NCBI GenBank assembly: GCA_039908535.1
Contig: JAMOAW010000018.1
Location: 1-32,401, forward strand
DNA: 32,401 bases
Direction of reading: 5' to 3'
Source of the DNA: JAMOAW01 sp039908535
GTDB taxonomy: Bacteria; Pseudomonadota; Magnetococcia; Magnetococcales; JADFZT01
The notes under the pieces are model-generated. The model ran no database searches. It was not told the origin of the DNA and was given only the letters and a program-made list of their open reading frames with translations. Of this stretch, positions 1 through 8,378 are shown piece after piece. A program made the position numbers and the translations under genes. Each line of letters starts with the position of its first letter. Position 1 is the stretch's first letter.

Positions 1-219
1 TTTCTCAGACACGCCTACGACACGTGCAATTCCTGCCAGGGGAATTTTTTCTAATAATAATTTGTCAATCAGATCCTTTGTGCCTTGAGGAATCTGGTAA
101 TGTGGTGCTGGATTTTCAACAAACTGTCTTCCACATTGATTACATAGAAAATTTTGTTTCCCATTCTGTCTGGAACCATTTTTGACAGTTTGATCGGAAT
201 CACAATTTGGGCATTGCAT
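1..219 (-). mobile_element. IS1-type transposase, 5' part only (cut by window edge)
   Basis: The minus-strand frame opens at an ATG at 219 behind a clear ribosome binding site (AGGAGT at 225-230) and runs off the window after 73 codons. The N-terminus is a zinc ribbon: CPNC at residues 3-6 and CNQC at about 32-35, followed by GRQFV. A helical segment reading LLLEKIPLAGIARVVGVSEK follows. This order (CPxC ribbon, xKNGxxxGKQ, CxxCxRQF, then a helix-turn-helix) is typical of IS1-family InsA or single-ORF IS1 transposases. The catalytic DDE part would lie outside the window. Intactness cannot be judged. An inverted terminal repeat should lie at about 230-290, but I could not define it from one end. 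Confidence 0.8.
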
Positions 220-292
220 AGGATACTCCTCTCTTATCTTTGTCCCTTCGGTTTTTAATCACAGGAAAAATTTAACAGAGAACCTTATCATC

Positions 293-586
293 ATGCAAAT
301 ACAGGACTACCCGGATTTGTTGGCCGTGCAATTTCTGGAACTGCTTACCAAGATGAAACGCGATATTGAACAAGGAGATTATCAATCTGCGCGGGCTTTA
401 GCACACATCGTCAAGGGAAGTATGGCCAACATTATTTTTCCGATTCTGCAAAAGTCCACCCATGCCTTGTACGAAACCGTACGTAATCAAAATGAGATTG
501 AATCTCGTCATGAATTAGCACGGGTGACACCGCTCTTCCAACCTGTTCAGGAAGCCCTATTGACCTTTTTGGCCAGGAGTGCATAG
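293..586 (+). CDS. Hpt-domain (histidine phosphotransfer) small protein
   Basis: This 97-residue protein is almost entirely one helical Hpt-like domain. The diagnostic stretch is LAHIVKGSMANI at about residues 36-47, matching the Hpt signature in which a phosphorylatable His is followed by xxKGSxxN; the likely phosphoacceptor is His38. There is no kinase, receiver or membrane part, so it would act as a stand-alone cytoplasmic shuttle between a hybrid kinase and a response regulator. No partner kinase is visible nearby, and the next genes are on the other strand. The call rests on one short motif and the helical size, and the exact relay is unknown. Confidence 0.65.
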   Translation: MQIQDYPDLLAVQFLELLTKMKRDIEQGDYQSARALAHIVKGSMANIIFPILQKSTHALYETVRNQNEIESRHELARVTPLFQPVQEALLTFLARSA

Positions 587-662
587 GGGTTTGGGTATCT
601 TCCAGATGATGCAGTCCATTAAATAAAAATTGGGATCTTATAGATCGTTGAGATTGAAGATA

Positions 663-1001
663 TTAACCTTCTTCTTCCTCTTCTTCCTCCTCTTCATCCG
701 TCTCAATACTACTCACCGTTCGCCCCAAAAAATCGAAGACACGCCGATTGATGCCAAATGTTCCCTTTAAAGATTCTAAATCAAGGGTGGGATCAAGGAT
801 GGGTTCGAAGCTGTAGTGCAGAGGTTCATCTTCGGCGATGACATCCTCCAAGATATAAATCTCCCGCTCTTCCTCTGGATACCACTCTTCTAAATTAAAC
901 TGTTGCGGCCCCTCCATTTTGGTTAAGATGGCCTCTTTATTGCCAAATTCCAAGGTGAGAGTCTGTCCGATACGAATTTTGGCAACTTCTATGCTTTCCA
1001 T
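663..1001 (-). CDS. small acidic protein with poly-Glu tail, function unknown
   Basis: I do not recognise this 112-residue protein. It starts at an ATG at 1001 behind AGGAG. The N-terminal half could form a small beta-rich fold (SIEVAKIRIGQTLTLEFG). The protein is strongly acidic throughout and ends in a run of nine Glu before the final Gly. It begins 24 bases downstream of dapB on the same strand, so it is probably the last gene of that transcript. The Glu tail is encoded by a repeating GAA/GAG tract (about 665-700) that could vary in length. No membrane segment, signal peptide or cysteine pair is visible. Confidence 0.6.
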   Translation of the reverse strand: MESIEVAKIRIGQTLTLEFGNKEAILTKMEGPQQFNLEEWYPEEEREIYILEDVIAEDEPLHYSFEPILDPTLDLESLKGTFGINRRVFDFLGRTVSSIETDEEEEEEEEEG

Positions 1002-1025
1002 AGCGATGCTCCTTAAATAAAATAA

Positions 1026-1838
1026 TTAACGTAGACCTAAAATATCCCGCATGTCAAACAAACCCGGTCCACTCTGCCCGGTCACCCATAAAGCCGCTCG
1101 TACCGCGCCACGGGCAAAAGTCATGCGGCTGGAGGCGCGGTGGGTGAGTTCAAGACGCTCGCCATCCCCAGCAAACAACGCCGTGTGATCCCCAACGATA
1201 TCCCCGCCACGAATCGTAGCAAAACCAATAGTTTGCCGATCCCTAGCCCCCGTGTGACCCTGGCGACAATAAACCGCAACATCCTCTAGACGACGGTCCA
1301 AAGCATCGGCAATCGCCTCCCCTAAACCCAATGCCGTTCCTGAAGGGGCATCTACTTTATGCCGATGGTGGGCCTCTATGATCTCGATATCATACTCCAT
1401 GCCCAGCACCCGCGCCACATCGGCAGCAACTTTAAACAATAAGTTCACACCTACACTATAATTAGGTGCGAAAACAATGGGAACTTCACGAGAAGCCTCC
1501 TCAATCCTGGCCCGACCATAACCATCTAAACCCGTTGTGCCAATCACCATGGGTGTATGATACCGACGGGCATACTCTAAATGGGCCAAAGTGGCACTCG
1601 GTTGGGTAAAATCAATGACGACCTGGGATAATTCAAAAACCAACAAAGGATCCTCAACAATGGGAATCCCTAATTTGCCAACAGAGGCAACCTCACCCGC
1701 ATCTTGACCAATTCGCTCCGATTGTGGCCGCTCAGAAACCGCGACTAAACAACATGCAGGAGTCACCTGGATCGCTTGTACCAACATACAACCCATACGG
1801 CCTGCGCCACCAACAATACCGATCTTTATGGGGGGCAT
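1026..1838 (-). CDS. dapB: 4-hydroxy-tetrahydrodipicolinate reductase
   Basis: DapB reduces 4-hydroxy-tetrahydrodipicolinate with NAD(P)H in the lysine and meso-diaminopimelate pathway. The 270-residue length is normal. The N-terminal Rossmann fold has the nucleotide-binding turn GIVGGAGRMG at residues 7-16. GTTG at 100-103 and APNYSVGVNLL at 124-134 are family motifs. The catalytic and substrate segment EAHHRHKVDAPSGTA at 155-169 contains the expected His pair (157, 158), Lys161 and the PSGT loop. It lies downstream of dnaJ on the same strand, separated by about 170 bases holding repeat copy 1, a dnaJ-dapB adjacency seen in other proteobacteria. Appears intact. Confidence 0.96.
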   Translation of the reverse strand: MPPIKIGIVGGAGRMGCMLVQAIQVTPACCLVAVSERPQSERIGQDAGEVASVGKLGIPIVEDPLLVFELSQVVIDFTQPSATLAHLEYARRYHTPMVIGTTGLDGYGRARIEEASREVPIVFAPNYSVGVNLLFKVAADVARVLGMEYDIEIIEAHHRHKVDAPSGTALGLGEAIADALDRRLEDVAVYCRQGHTGARDRQTIGFATIRGGDIVGDHTALFAGDGERLELTHRASSRMTFARGAVRAALWVTGQSGPGLFDMRDILGLR

Positions 1839-1856
1839 TTATCTCGCCTTTTTTTA

Positions 1857-1965
1857 GAACATGATGCCCTTCGGGCAAAAAAAAAAATCAAAGGCCAAAC
1901 CCTAGAGGAATTGGGGGGCGATTCTCCGCCCCCCAAGGTCTTAATTTTTATTTTTTCGATACATT
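1857..1965 (+). repeat. multi-hairpin intergenic repeat, copy 1 (internally deleted)
   Basis: This copy has both outer parts of the repeat: the left end with GCCCTTCGGGC (1866-1876, a UUCG-type hairpin) and the right part with a GGGGGGCG/CGCCCCCC hairpin (about 1913-1934), then AAGGTCTT and a T-rich tail ending in CGATACATT. The central CTGGGGGAT/ATCCCCCAG hairpin and the long T/A stem of full copies are missing (about 50 bp). It lies between dnaJ and dapB, both on the minus strand, and could act as a processing or attenuation point. Confidence 0.85.
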
Positions 1966-2011
1966 CAAAAAATTCTCCCAGCCCTCTTTTTTTTAGTAAT
2001 AAAACAAAAAA

Positions 2012-3166
2012 TTAAGAGGAAATGGTTTTGTCTAGGAACTCTTTGACTTTGTCCAAGAAGGAGACCGACTCCGGTTGACTATCCAACTCGGAAACCCTCT
2101 CGAACTCTTCTAACAATTGTTTTTGCCGTTTGTTGAGCTTTACCGGGGTCTCTACCCGAACCTCCACAACCAAATCCCCAAAAACACCAGGGCGATTTAA
2201 ATGAGGAAGACCTTTACCACGCAACACCAAACGCTTACCATGCTGACAGCCAGGTGGTAAGGTCACCCGCGCCAACCCCGTCAACGTGGGAACATCCAAT
2301 TTACCACCTAGAGCGGCTTGCGGAAAAGTAATAGGAACTTGACACAATAAATTGTCCTCGTGCCGTTCAAAAATGGGATGCGGAGCGACCTCTATAACAA
2401 TAAAAAGATCCCCAGCCGACCCACCATGCATCCCAGCCCCACCTTCGCCCGTTAAACGAATACGTGTACCAGTATCCACACCTGGGGGAATTTTAACCGT
2501 GAGGGTCTTTTCTGACCGCTTACGCCCTTGACCTTGACAAGAAGGACATGGATTGCGAATGATGCGCCCCTGACCACGACAGGCAGGACAAGGCCGAGCA
2601 ATGGAAAAAAATCCTTGCTGAGTCCGCACTTGACCCGCCCCATTACACGTGGTACATGTCTCCGGGCCACTGCCCGCTTTTGCCCCACTCCCATGGCACG
2701 TATCACACACCACTATGGCAGGAATACGTAAACGCTCTTCACTGCCATGCATCACTTTATTTAAATCAACGGTAAAATCATACCGAAAATCTTCGCCTCG
2801 GCCTCCTCCACCGCTGGTCCGGGAACCTCCTCCACGACCACCGCCGAAAATATCGCCGAAAAACTCCTCGAATATATCCCCAAAACCACCCCCAAAACCG
2901 CTGGGATCGCTGCCGCCAAAGCCACCACCTCCCCCACCGCCTTGATTCAGGCCCGCATGACCAAATTGGTCATAAATGGCCCGTTTTTTGGGATCCTTAA
3001 GAACCTCATAAGCGGAATTGACCTCTTTAAAGTTCGCTTCCGCTTCTTTATTGTCAGGATTTCGATCCGGGTGCAGTTCCATGGCCAACTTGCGATAGGC
3101 CTTTTTAATGTCAGCTTCGGAACTGCCCCGCTCAATCCCAAGAGTTTCATATAAGTCTTTGGGCAT
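2012..3166 (-). CDS. dnaJ: chaperone protein DnaJ (Hsp40)
   Basis: DnaJ delivers unfolded substrates to DnaK and stimulates its ATPase. All type I domains are present over 384 residues. The J domain occupies about 1-70, with the HPD tripeptide at 32-34. A Gly/Phe-rich linker spans about 72-125. Four zinc-binding CxxCxGxG repeats follow (CDTCHGSG, CTTCNGAG, CPACRGQG, CPSCQGQG) at about 153-216, then the C-terminal peptide-binding and dimerisation part. It starts 18 bases downstream of the dnaK stop codon, so the two are cotranscribed. No anomalies seen. Confidence 0.97.
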   Translation of the reverse strand: MPKDLYETLGIERGSSEADIKKAYRKLAMELHPDRNPDNKEAEANFKEVNSAYEVLKDPKKRAIYDQFGHAGLNQGGGGGGGFGGSDPSGFGGGFGDIFEEFFGDIFGGGRGGGSRTSGGGGRGEDFRYDFTVDLNKVMHGSEERLRIPAIVVCDTCHGSGAKAGSGPETCTTCNGAGQVRTQQGFFSIARPCPACRGQGRIIRNPCPSCQGQGRKRSEKTLTVKIPPGVDTGTRIRLTGEGGAGMHGGSAGDLFIVIEVAPHPIFERHEDNLLCQVPITFPQAALGGKLDVPTLTGLARVTLPPGCQHGKRLVLRGKGLPHLNRPGVFGDLVVEVRVETPVKLNKRQKQLLEEFERVSELDSQPESVSFLDKVKEFLDKTISS

Positions 3167-3184
3167 ATTTGTCTTCTTTGTGAG

Positions 3185-5146
3185 TTATTTCTTCTCGTCC
3201 CTGACTTCCTCGTACTCCGCTTCCACGAAATCCGAGTCCGCGCCACCTGCTTTTTTCGAACCAGAAGATTTTTTACCAGTTGGACCGCCTTGTGCAGCCG
3301 TAAAATCCTCAGGAGCTGCCGCTTCCGCTCCTTGCTTGGCCTGAGCCTCCTTATAAATCTCCTCTCCCAGCTTCATAGAGACTTCCATCAATGTTTGCGT
3401 CTTGGAAGAGATTAACTCGGCATCCTCTTTTTCCAAAGCCTTTTTCAAATCGGCTATGGCACTCTCGATATTCGATTTTACCGAAGCATCCAGCTTATCC
3501 CCATGCTCCTTCAAAGATTTCTCTGTGGTATAGATCATGGAGTCGGCATTGTTGCGGGCATCAATCAAAGCACGCTTTTTTTGATCTTCAGCGGCATTGG
3601 CCTCTGCTTCGTGGATCATATTTTGAATCTCTTCTTTGGATAACCCACCCGAAGCTTGAATTTGAATAGACTGCTCACGACCAGTTCCCTTATCTTTGGC
3701 CGAAACATGTACCAGCCCATTGGCATCAATATCGAAAGTCACCTCAATCTGTGGCATCCCTCTAGGAGCGGGGGGAATACCCACCAAGTCAAATTGACCC
3801 AAAAACTTATTATTGGGAAACATCTCCCGTTCGCCTTGGGCCACACGAATGGTCACCGCCGATTGATTGTCCGCCGCCGTAGAGAAAACTTGCGATTTTT
3901 TCGTCGGAATCGTCGTGTTCTTCTCAATCAATTTGGTGAAAACACTGCCCAAAGTCTCAATCCCCAAAGAAAGCGGTGTGACATCCAAAAGGAGAACATC
4001 TTTGATATCCCCTTTTAAAACACCCCCCTGAATGGCCGCACCAATGGCCACCACCTCATCTGGATTGACACCCTTGTGAGGTTCCCGACCAAAAAACTCC
4101 TCCACCATCTGGCGAACTTTGGGCATGCGCGTCATGCCACCCACCAGAATGACCTCATTGATCTGCTTAACCGTCAAACCCGCATCACGCAACGCCGTCC
4201 GGCAGGGATCCAACGTCCGCTGCAACAGATGATCCACCAGGGATTCCAACTTGGCACGGGTCAAATTGACATTTAAATGCTTGGGACCAGAGGCATCCGC
4301 TGTAATAAAAGGTAAATTGACATCGGTCTGCGTCGAGCTGGAGAGCTCTATTTTAGCCTTCTCACCCGCTTCTTTCAGACGTTGCAAAGACATTTTGTCC
4401 TTACGCAAGTCAATACCATTCTCTTTTCTGAACTCATCGGCGAGATAGTCTATGATCGCTTGGTCAAAATCTTCACCACCCAAGAAGGTATCGCCGTTGG
4501 TGGATTTAACTTCAAAAACACCGTCACCAATCTCCAAAATGGAAATATCAAATGTCCCACCACCCAGGTCAAAGACTGCGATAATCTGACCCTCTTTTTT
4601 ATCCAAACCATAGGCCAATGCCGCCGCCGTCGGTTCGTTGATAATACGCAATATGTTCAAACCAGCAATACGGCCCGCATCTTTTGTGGCCTGCCGTTGG
4701 GCATCGTTAAAATAGGCCGGAACCGTCACCACCGCTTCGGTGACCTTCTCGCCCAAATAGTCCTCTGCCGTCTGTTTCATTTTCTGCAAAATCATCGCCG
4801 AAACTTCAGAAGGGCTGATTTTTCTTCCACCTGCTTCAACCCAGGCATCCCCATTGTCGGCCTTGACAATTTGATAGGAAACCAATTTCTGATCCTGACG
4901 AGTCATTGGATCATCAAAACGACGCCCAATCAATCGCTTGATGGCAAACAGCGTGTTGCCTGGATTGGTTACCGCCTGCCGTTTAGCGGATTGTCCCACC
5001 AAACGTTCGTCACCCGTGGTAAAGGCAACCATGGATGGGGTCGTGCGTGCCCCCTCACTGTTTTCTATAACTTTTGGATCGCCACCCTCCATGACGGCAA
5101 CACAGGAGTTGGTGGTACCCAGATCAATACCAATTACTTTGGCCAT
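3185..5146 (-). CDS. dnaK: chaperone protein DnaK (Hsp70)
   Basis: DnaK is the ATP-dependent Hsp70 that binds exposed hydrophobic peptides, working with DnaJ and GrpE. The 653-residue protein starts with the actin-like ATPase motif GIDLGTTNSCVAVMEGG (about 6-22). It also contains the phosphate-2 region IAVFDLGGGTFDIS, the adenosine motif LVGGMTRMPKV, and the linker VLLLDVTPLSLGIETLG leading into the beta-sandwich substrate domain. The helical lid ends in a Gly/Lys/Ser-rich stretch and an acidic tail (EAEYEEVRDEKK). A sigma32-like promoter lies about 100 bases upstream, so dnaK and dnaJ can be induced apart from hrcA-grpE. Confidence 0.98.
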   Translation of the reverse strand: MAKVIGIDLGTTNSCVAVMEGGDPKVIENSEGARTTPSMVAFTTGDERLVGQSAKRQAVTNPGNTLFAIKRLIGRRFDDPMTRQDQKLVSYQIVKADNGDAWVEAGGRKISPSEVSAMILQKMKQTAEDYLGEKVTEAVVTVPAYFNDAQRQATKDAGRIAGLNILRIINEPTAAALAYGLDKKEGQIIAVFDLGGGTFDISILEIGDGVFEVKSTNGDTFLGGEDFDQAIIDYLADEFRKENGIDLRKDKMSLQRLKEAGEKAKIELSSSTQTDVNLPFITADASGPKHLNVNLTRAKLESLVDHLLQRTLDPCRTALRDAGLTVKQINEVILVGGMTRMPKVRQMVEEFFGREPHKGVNPDEVVAIGAAIQGGVLKGDIKDVLLLDVTPLSLGIETLGSVFTKLIEKNTTIPTKKSQVFSTAADNQSAVTIRVAQGEREMFPNNKFLGQFDLVGIPPAPRGMPQIEVTFDIDANGLVHVSAKDKGTGREQSIQIQASGGLSKEEIQNMIHEAEANAAEDQKKRALIDARNNADSMIYTTEKSLKEHGDKLDASVKSNIESAIADLKKALEKEDAELISSKTQTLMEVSMKLGEEIYKEAQAKQGAEAAAPEDFTAAQGGPTGKKSSGSKKAGGADSDFVEAEYEEVRDEKK

Positions 5147-5243
5147 ATTCTATATTCCTCTTAAAGCACTTTTCATTGGCGTTGGCAAATCCAAGGGGAA
5201 AGCCTAAACCAAATTTTAGTGGTTCCATTGTAGATGTACAAAG

Positions 5244-5272
5244 ATATGGAAACGCCACGCACGTTTGTCAAG
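5244..5272 (-). promoter_or_regulatory. sigma32-like heat-shock promoter of dnaK
   Basis: On the minus strand, CTTGACA (5266-5272) is followed after 14 bases by TTCCATAT (5244-5251). This is close to the known sigma32 pattern CTTGAAA, 13-15 bases, CCCCATNT. The same stretch could also serve sigma70 (TTGACA, 17 bases, CATATC). It lies about 100 bases before the dnaK start. I saw no CIRCE inverted repeat (TTAGCACTC, 9 bases, GAGTGCTAA) in this gap. Confidence 0.6.
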
Positions 5273-5289
5273 AGCATGAACCATATTTT

Positions 5290-5988
5290 TTAAAAAATCT
5301 TTTCTAACCTTTTAGATACCCCTACCATTGCTGGTCGCAATAATCGCCCATTCAATAAATATCCCGCTTGCATCTCCTGGACGACTAGGCCCCCCTCTCC
5401 TTCGATCTCCTCTATATGCAGCACCGCCTGATGAAAATTGGGATCAAATTGGGTGTTCAAGGCCAATATCCGAGTCAAACCATGTTTGGCGAAAATACGC
5501 AGCAATTCGCTCTGCACCATCTCAACCCCAAGGCCTAAATTAATAAAAGCTTCGTCATCGCTCTTCGAAATGGCCGCCAAGGCCCGTTCCATATTGTCGG
5601 CCACCGTTAATAAATCCCGAGAAAAGGCCTCCACCGCAAACAGACGCGATTGTTGTACCTCCCGACTGGTCCGCTTACGCAGATTTTCCATTTCCGCCAT
5701 TAACAATACATAAGCCTGATGTTCCTTTTCAGCCCGCGTCAATGCCAGTTCCAGTTGTTGTTTCCAATACCCAATAGAATCGCTATCCTCCACGTCATCC
5801 GCCAATGAACAGCTCTCACCAACCAATTCAAAATGCTCCTGAGCCTCTTGACCAAAATCAATCTCATTTTTCGGCCCATTTCCATTCCATTCCGGTTTTT
5901 CTTCTGCCAAATTTATTTCAGAAGTGGTCCGATTGCCATTTTTTTTCATAAAATCAAAAAACCTCTCTATTCCAAACCAACGGCGCAA
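5290..5988 (-). CDS. grpE: nucleotide exchange factor GrpE
   Basis: GrpE releases ADP from DnaK. The protein has a variable acidic N-terminus, a long coiled coil (WKQQLELALTRAEKEHQAYV.., about 75-125) and the C-terminal beta domain that contacts DnaK, with FDPNFHQAV, the QAGYLLNGRLLRPA segment and the VGVSKR end. The longest frame opens at a TTG at 5988 behind AGGAGG (5993-5998, inside the end of hrcA), a strong signal 7 bases away; it overlaps hrcA by 22 bases, suggesting translational coupling. An internal ATG at 5949 (MKKNGN) is the alternative and has a weaker, more distant AGAGAGG. Function is certain; the start is not. Confidence 0.94.
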   Translation of the reverse strand: MRRWFGIERFFDFMKKNGNRTTSEINLAEEKPEWNGNGPKNEIDFGQEAQEHFELVGESCSLADDVEDSDSIGYWKQQLELALTRAEKEHQAYVLLMAEMENLRKRTSREVQQSRLFAVEAFSRDLLTVADNMERALAAISKSDDEAFINLGLGVEMVQSELLRIFAKHGLTRILALNTQFDPNFHQAVLHIEEIEGEGGLVVQEMQAGYLLNGRLLRPAMVGVSKRLEKIF

Positions 5989-7028
5989 ATGATTTCCTCC
6001 TGAGGAGGGAGAATAGGTGAAAAATGCGTAGAGAGAATACTCGCCACATAACCAACCAATGGAATAACATGGGCATAATTCAAACGAGTCGGCCCTAAAA
6101 CGCCCAAGGTTCCCAACAGTCGACGCTCAGGACCAGAAAATTTGGCCGCCACCACCGAACACCCTTGAACCGGACCCAACGGCGACTCGGAACCAATAAA
6201 CAACTGAACCCCTTCCGAATGCAAACAAAGATCCAACAAGGCAATCAATTTCTTTTTTTGCTCCAAGGCCTCTAATACCCGTCGTATATCGGGAACATAA
6301 TCCTGCCACGATAACCCCAATAAATTAGAACGCCCATTGATAATCAAATGATCGTCCCCCATCCCAGAGCTAGAGACAACCCTCAACAAACAACGACAAA
6401 GTTCCCGATACTGCTCTTTACCCCCCTGAACCTCCCACTGGAGACGCTCCCTCGCCTGATACAAGGTCATCCCTTCCAAATGGCTGCTCAAGGCGTGACC
6501 ATAAGAGTCCAATTGGCGCTGCGAATAGTCGCCATCCATGGTCAAAAGACGATGCCATACCTGCCCAGAGACCGAAATCAATATAGCCGAAACACGATAT
6601 TGACTCAATTTGATAAATTGCACACACATCAAAACCGCATCATCCAATCTAGGCGGCAAGGCCAACCAAGCATAAGGGGTCAAATCAGCCAACACCTGAC
6701 ACACCTTATCCAACGTGGCATCCAGGTCTCGCCAACCCGACTGAAAAGCCTGGGCAATGCGTTCCTTTTCGCTCTCTGGTAAAAAATGCCTCTCCATGCA
6801 ATCCACATACATACGAAACCCCTTGTCGGTGGGAATGCGACCCGAAGATCGATGCGGTTGCGATAACAACCCCATCTCCTCCAACTCAGCCATCGCACTT
6901 CGAATTGTGGCAGAAGAAAGACCCAAATGAGAATGATCACAAATGGTCTGTGACCCCACAGCACCACCATGGATAATATGATGCTGTACAACCAGCTTGA
7001 GAATTTCGCTGTGACGGTGACTCAACAT
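5967..7028 (-). CDS. hrcA: heat-inducible transcription repressor HrcA
   Basis: HrcA represses class I heat-shock genes by binding CIRCE operators. The 353-residue length is usual. The N-terminal winged helix is visible (SQTICDHSHLGLSSATIRSA at about 26-45, then MAELEEMGLL), followed by the hallmark HRSSGRIPTDKGFRMYVD at about 59-76. The GAF-like central domain and the C-terminal LGVLGPTRLNYAHVIPLVGYV are also present. It is first in the hrcA-grpE-dnaK-dnaJ order. I saw no CIRCE upstream of hrcA or of dnaK, so its targets may be elsewhere (for example groESL) or its operator may be diverged. Confidence 0.95.
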   Translation of the reverse strand: MLSHRHSEILKLVVQHHIIHGGAVGSQTICDHSHLGLSSATIRSAMAELEEMGLLSQPHRSSGRIPTDKGFRMYVDCMERHFLPESEKERIAQAFQSGWRDLDATLDKVCQVLADLTPYAWLALPPRLDDAVLMCVQFIKLSQYRVSAILISVSGQVWHRLLTMDGDYSQRQLDSYGHALSSHLEGMTLYQARERLQWEVQGGKEQYRELCRCLLRVVSSSGMGDDHLIINGRSNLLGLSWQDYVPDIRRVLEALEQKKKLIALLDLCLHSEGVQLFIGSESPLGPVQGCSVVAAKFSGPERRLLGTLGVLGPTRLNYAHVIPLVGYVASILSTHFSPILPPQEEIICAVGLE

Positions 7029-7100
7029 GCGGATATAAATGCGGAATTAAACATTTTTATAAAAAAAACGCTCTCAATGGACTACATGTACAACAAAATG

Positions 7101-7243
7101 GACAAAAAAATCAAACACAAAACCCTGGAGGATGAATCCCCCAGACCCCCTCTTTTTTTTAAGATTTAAAAAAAAAGGGTGGAGGGAGTTGGGGGCGGTT
7201 CTCCGCCCCCCTAAGGTTTTGATTTTTATTTTTCCGATACATT
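7101..7243 (+). repeat. multi-hairpin intergenic repeat, copy 2
   Basis: Nearly full copy. The left end lacks the GCCCTTCGGGC hairpin (it begins GACAAAAAAATCAAA). Then follow CTGGAGGATGAATCCCCCAG (7126-7143 region, one stem base changed), the long T/A stem CCCTCTTTTTTTTAAG to AAAAAAAAAGGG, the GGGGGCGG/CCGCCCCC hairpin at about 7191-7210, and the T-rich tail ending CCGATACATT. It lies between the end of rnhB and the start of hrcA (both minus), where it could act as an rnhB terminator. Confidence 0.88.
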
Positions 7244-7249
7244 AAAATA

Positions 7250-7933
7250 TTACAAATAAACCTGCACCGGTTTATAAGAACGCCGATGGAGCGGTGTTAC
7301 CCCCAAACGACCCAAGGCTTGGCAATGCTCCTGGGTGGGATAACCCCGATTGCGCTCCCATCCATATCCAGGGTAATGCACCGCCAAATCATCCATAAGA
7401 TCATCTCTGGTGACTTTGGCGATAACGGCCGCCGCCGCTATCGACATAGATTTGGTGTCCCCTTTGATCACCCATTGGGCTGAACAGGGCAATTCAGCCG
7501 GAATATTTCGACCATCCACTAAAATAAAATCAGGAGAAATCCCAATTTCTAAACGAAGAGCCACCACCGCACGACTCATCGCCAATAGCGTCGCCTGCAA
7601 AATATTCAGACGATCTATCTCTTCTGGTTCCGCCAACCCAACACCCACCCCAACCGCCAGACGACGAATGGCCTCATAAAAAAAACGTCGGCGTTCCAGA
7701 GCAAGTTTTTTGGAATCGTTCAGCCCACGCAAACCTTCACAAGAAAAAAAATCGGGTAAAATAACCGCTGCAGCCACAACAGGCCCTGCCAACGGACCTC
7801 GGCCCGCTTCATCAATACCACAAATGGCAGTATATCCAGCTGTCGTAAGAGCTTGCTCCATATGCAAACCAGGGGTGCGTCCATTCCACCCCTGGTTTGC
7901 ATCTATGGCAATCGGATCAGAAAAAACGGGCAT
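7250..7933 (-). CDS. rnhB: ribonuclease HII
   Basis: RNase HII cuts RNA in RNA-DNA hybrids and removes single ribonucleotides. The core begins with ICGIDEAGRGPLAGPVVAAAV; Asp41 and Glu42 are metal ligands. LNDSKKL, the ILVDGRN segment and the C-terminal HRRSYKPV also match the family. With the ATG at 7933 the protein has about 25 extra N-terminal residues. These contain a perfect 16-bp DNA palindrome encoding ANQGWNGRTPGLH. A second ATG at 7861 (MEQALTTAGYTAI) would give a more typical length and would put the palindrome between rplS and rnhB, but it has no visible ribosome binding site. Last gene of the rpsP operon. Confidence 0.94.
   Translation of the reverse strand: MPVFSDPIAIDANQGWNGRTPGLHMEQALTTAGYTAICGIDEAGRGPLAGPVVAAAVILPDFFSCEGLRGLNDSKKLALERRRFFYEAIRRLAVGVGVGLAEPEEIDRLNILQATLLAMSRAVVALRLEIGISPDFILVDGRNIPAELPCSAQWVIKGDTKSMSIAAAAVIAKVTRDDLMDDLAVHYPGYGWERNRGYPTQEHCQALGRLGVTPLHRRSYKPVQVYL
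7862..7902. repeat. perfect 16-bp inverted repeat (9-base loop) in rnhB 5' region
   Basis: The arms ATGCAAACCAGGGGTG (7862-7877) and CACCCCTGGTTTGCAT (7887-7902) are exact reverse complements around a 9-base loop. The palindrome lies in frame at the N-terminus of rnhB, or just before it if the ATG at 7861 is used. There is no T run, so it is not a simple terminator. It does not match the seven-copy repeat family of this window. Confidence 0.9.
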
Positions 7934-7942
7934 ACCTGAAAA

Positions 7943-8287
7943 TCAGGTACGCTTTTCTCTAATGCGCGTGGCCTTGCCAGAACGACCACGTAGATAATAA
8001 AGCTTGGCCCGACGCACATCACCCCGACGCACAACTTCAATCTGATCCACACGAGGCGAGTACAAAGGAAAAATCCTCTCTACCCCCTCGCTAAAGGAGA
8101 TCTTACGGACCGTAAAGGTGGAGTTAATGCTGGCATTATGCCGACCAATACACACCCCTTCAAAAACCTGAATCCGCTCCCGTGTCCCTTCCACCACCTT
8201 GACATGGACCCGTAGCGTGTCCCCAGCACCAAATTGGGGGGGAACTCGTTTGATTAATGTTTGTTCTAATTGCTGAAGTAGATTCAT
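7943..8287 (-). CDS. rplS: 50S ribosomal protein L19
   Basis: bL19 sits at the 30S-50S interface. The start is taken at the ATG at 8287 (MNLLQQLEQ), which has AAGGAAGG just upstream and gives the usual length of 114 residues; the frame remains open ten codons upstream (MIRNRARKAL) without a good ribosome binding site. Family features include FGAGDTLRVHVKVVEGTRER, FEGVCIGR, the FTVRKIS.GVGVER-like FTVRKISFSEGVERIFP, and the basic end AKLYYLRGRSGKATRIREKR. It lies between trmD and rnhB in the usual order, 9 bases before the rnhB ATG at 7933. Confidence 0.97.
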   Translation of the reverse strand: MNLLQQLEQTLIKRVPPQFGAGDTLRVHVKVVEGTRERIQVFEGVCIGRHNASINSTFTVRKISFSEGVERIFPLYSPRVDQIEVVRRGDVRRAKLYYLRGRSGKATRIREKRT

Positions 8288-8378
8288 TAAAGCCTTCCTT
8301 GCTCGATTGCGAATCAATTCTTAACTGGTTGCACACCAATCTGACTTACTTAAAATTGGACCGCTCGGCGTTCTTTTG

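Noticed and set aside
4382..5164. 260-residue plus-strand frame opposite dnaK
   Set aside because: It is antisense to the highly conserved dnaK gene and resembles no family; such shadows are common opposite GC-biased codons.
3185..5290. CIRCE operator in the dnaK region
   Set aside because: Looked for TTAGCACTC and GAGTGCTAA; only short chance matches elsewhere (for example near 515 and 570) and no paired arms.
7085..7250. Repeat copies taken as CRISPR or tandem array
   Set aside because: Copies are kilobases apart, have no spacers and no cas genes are present.
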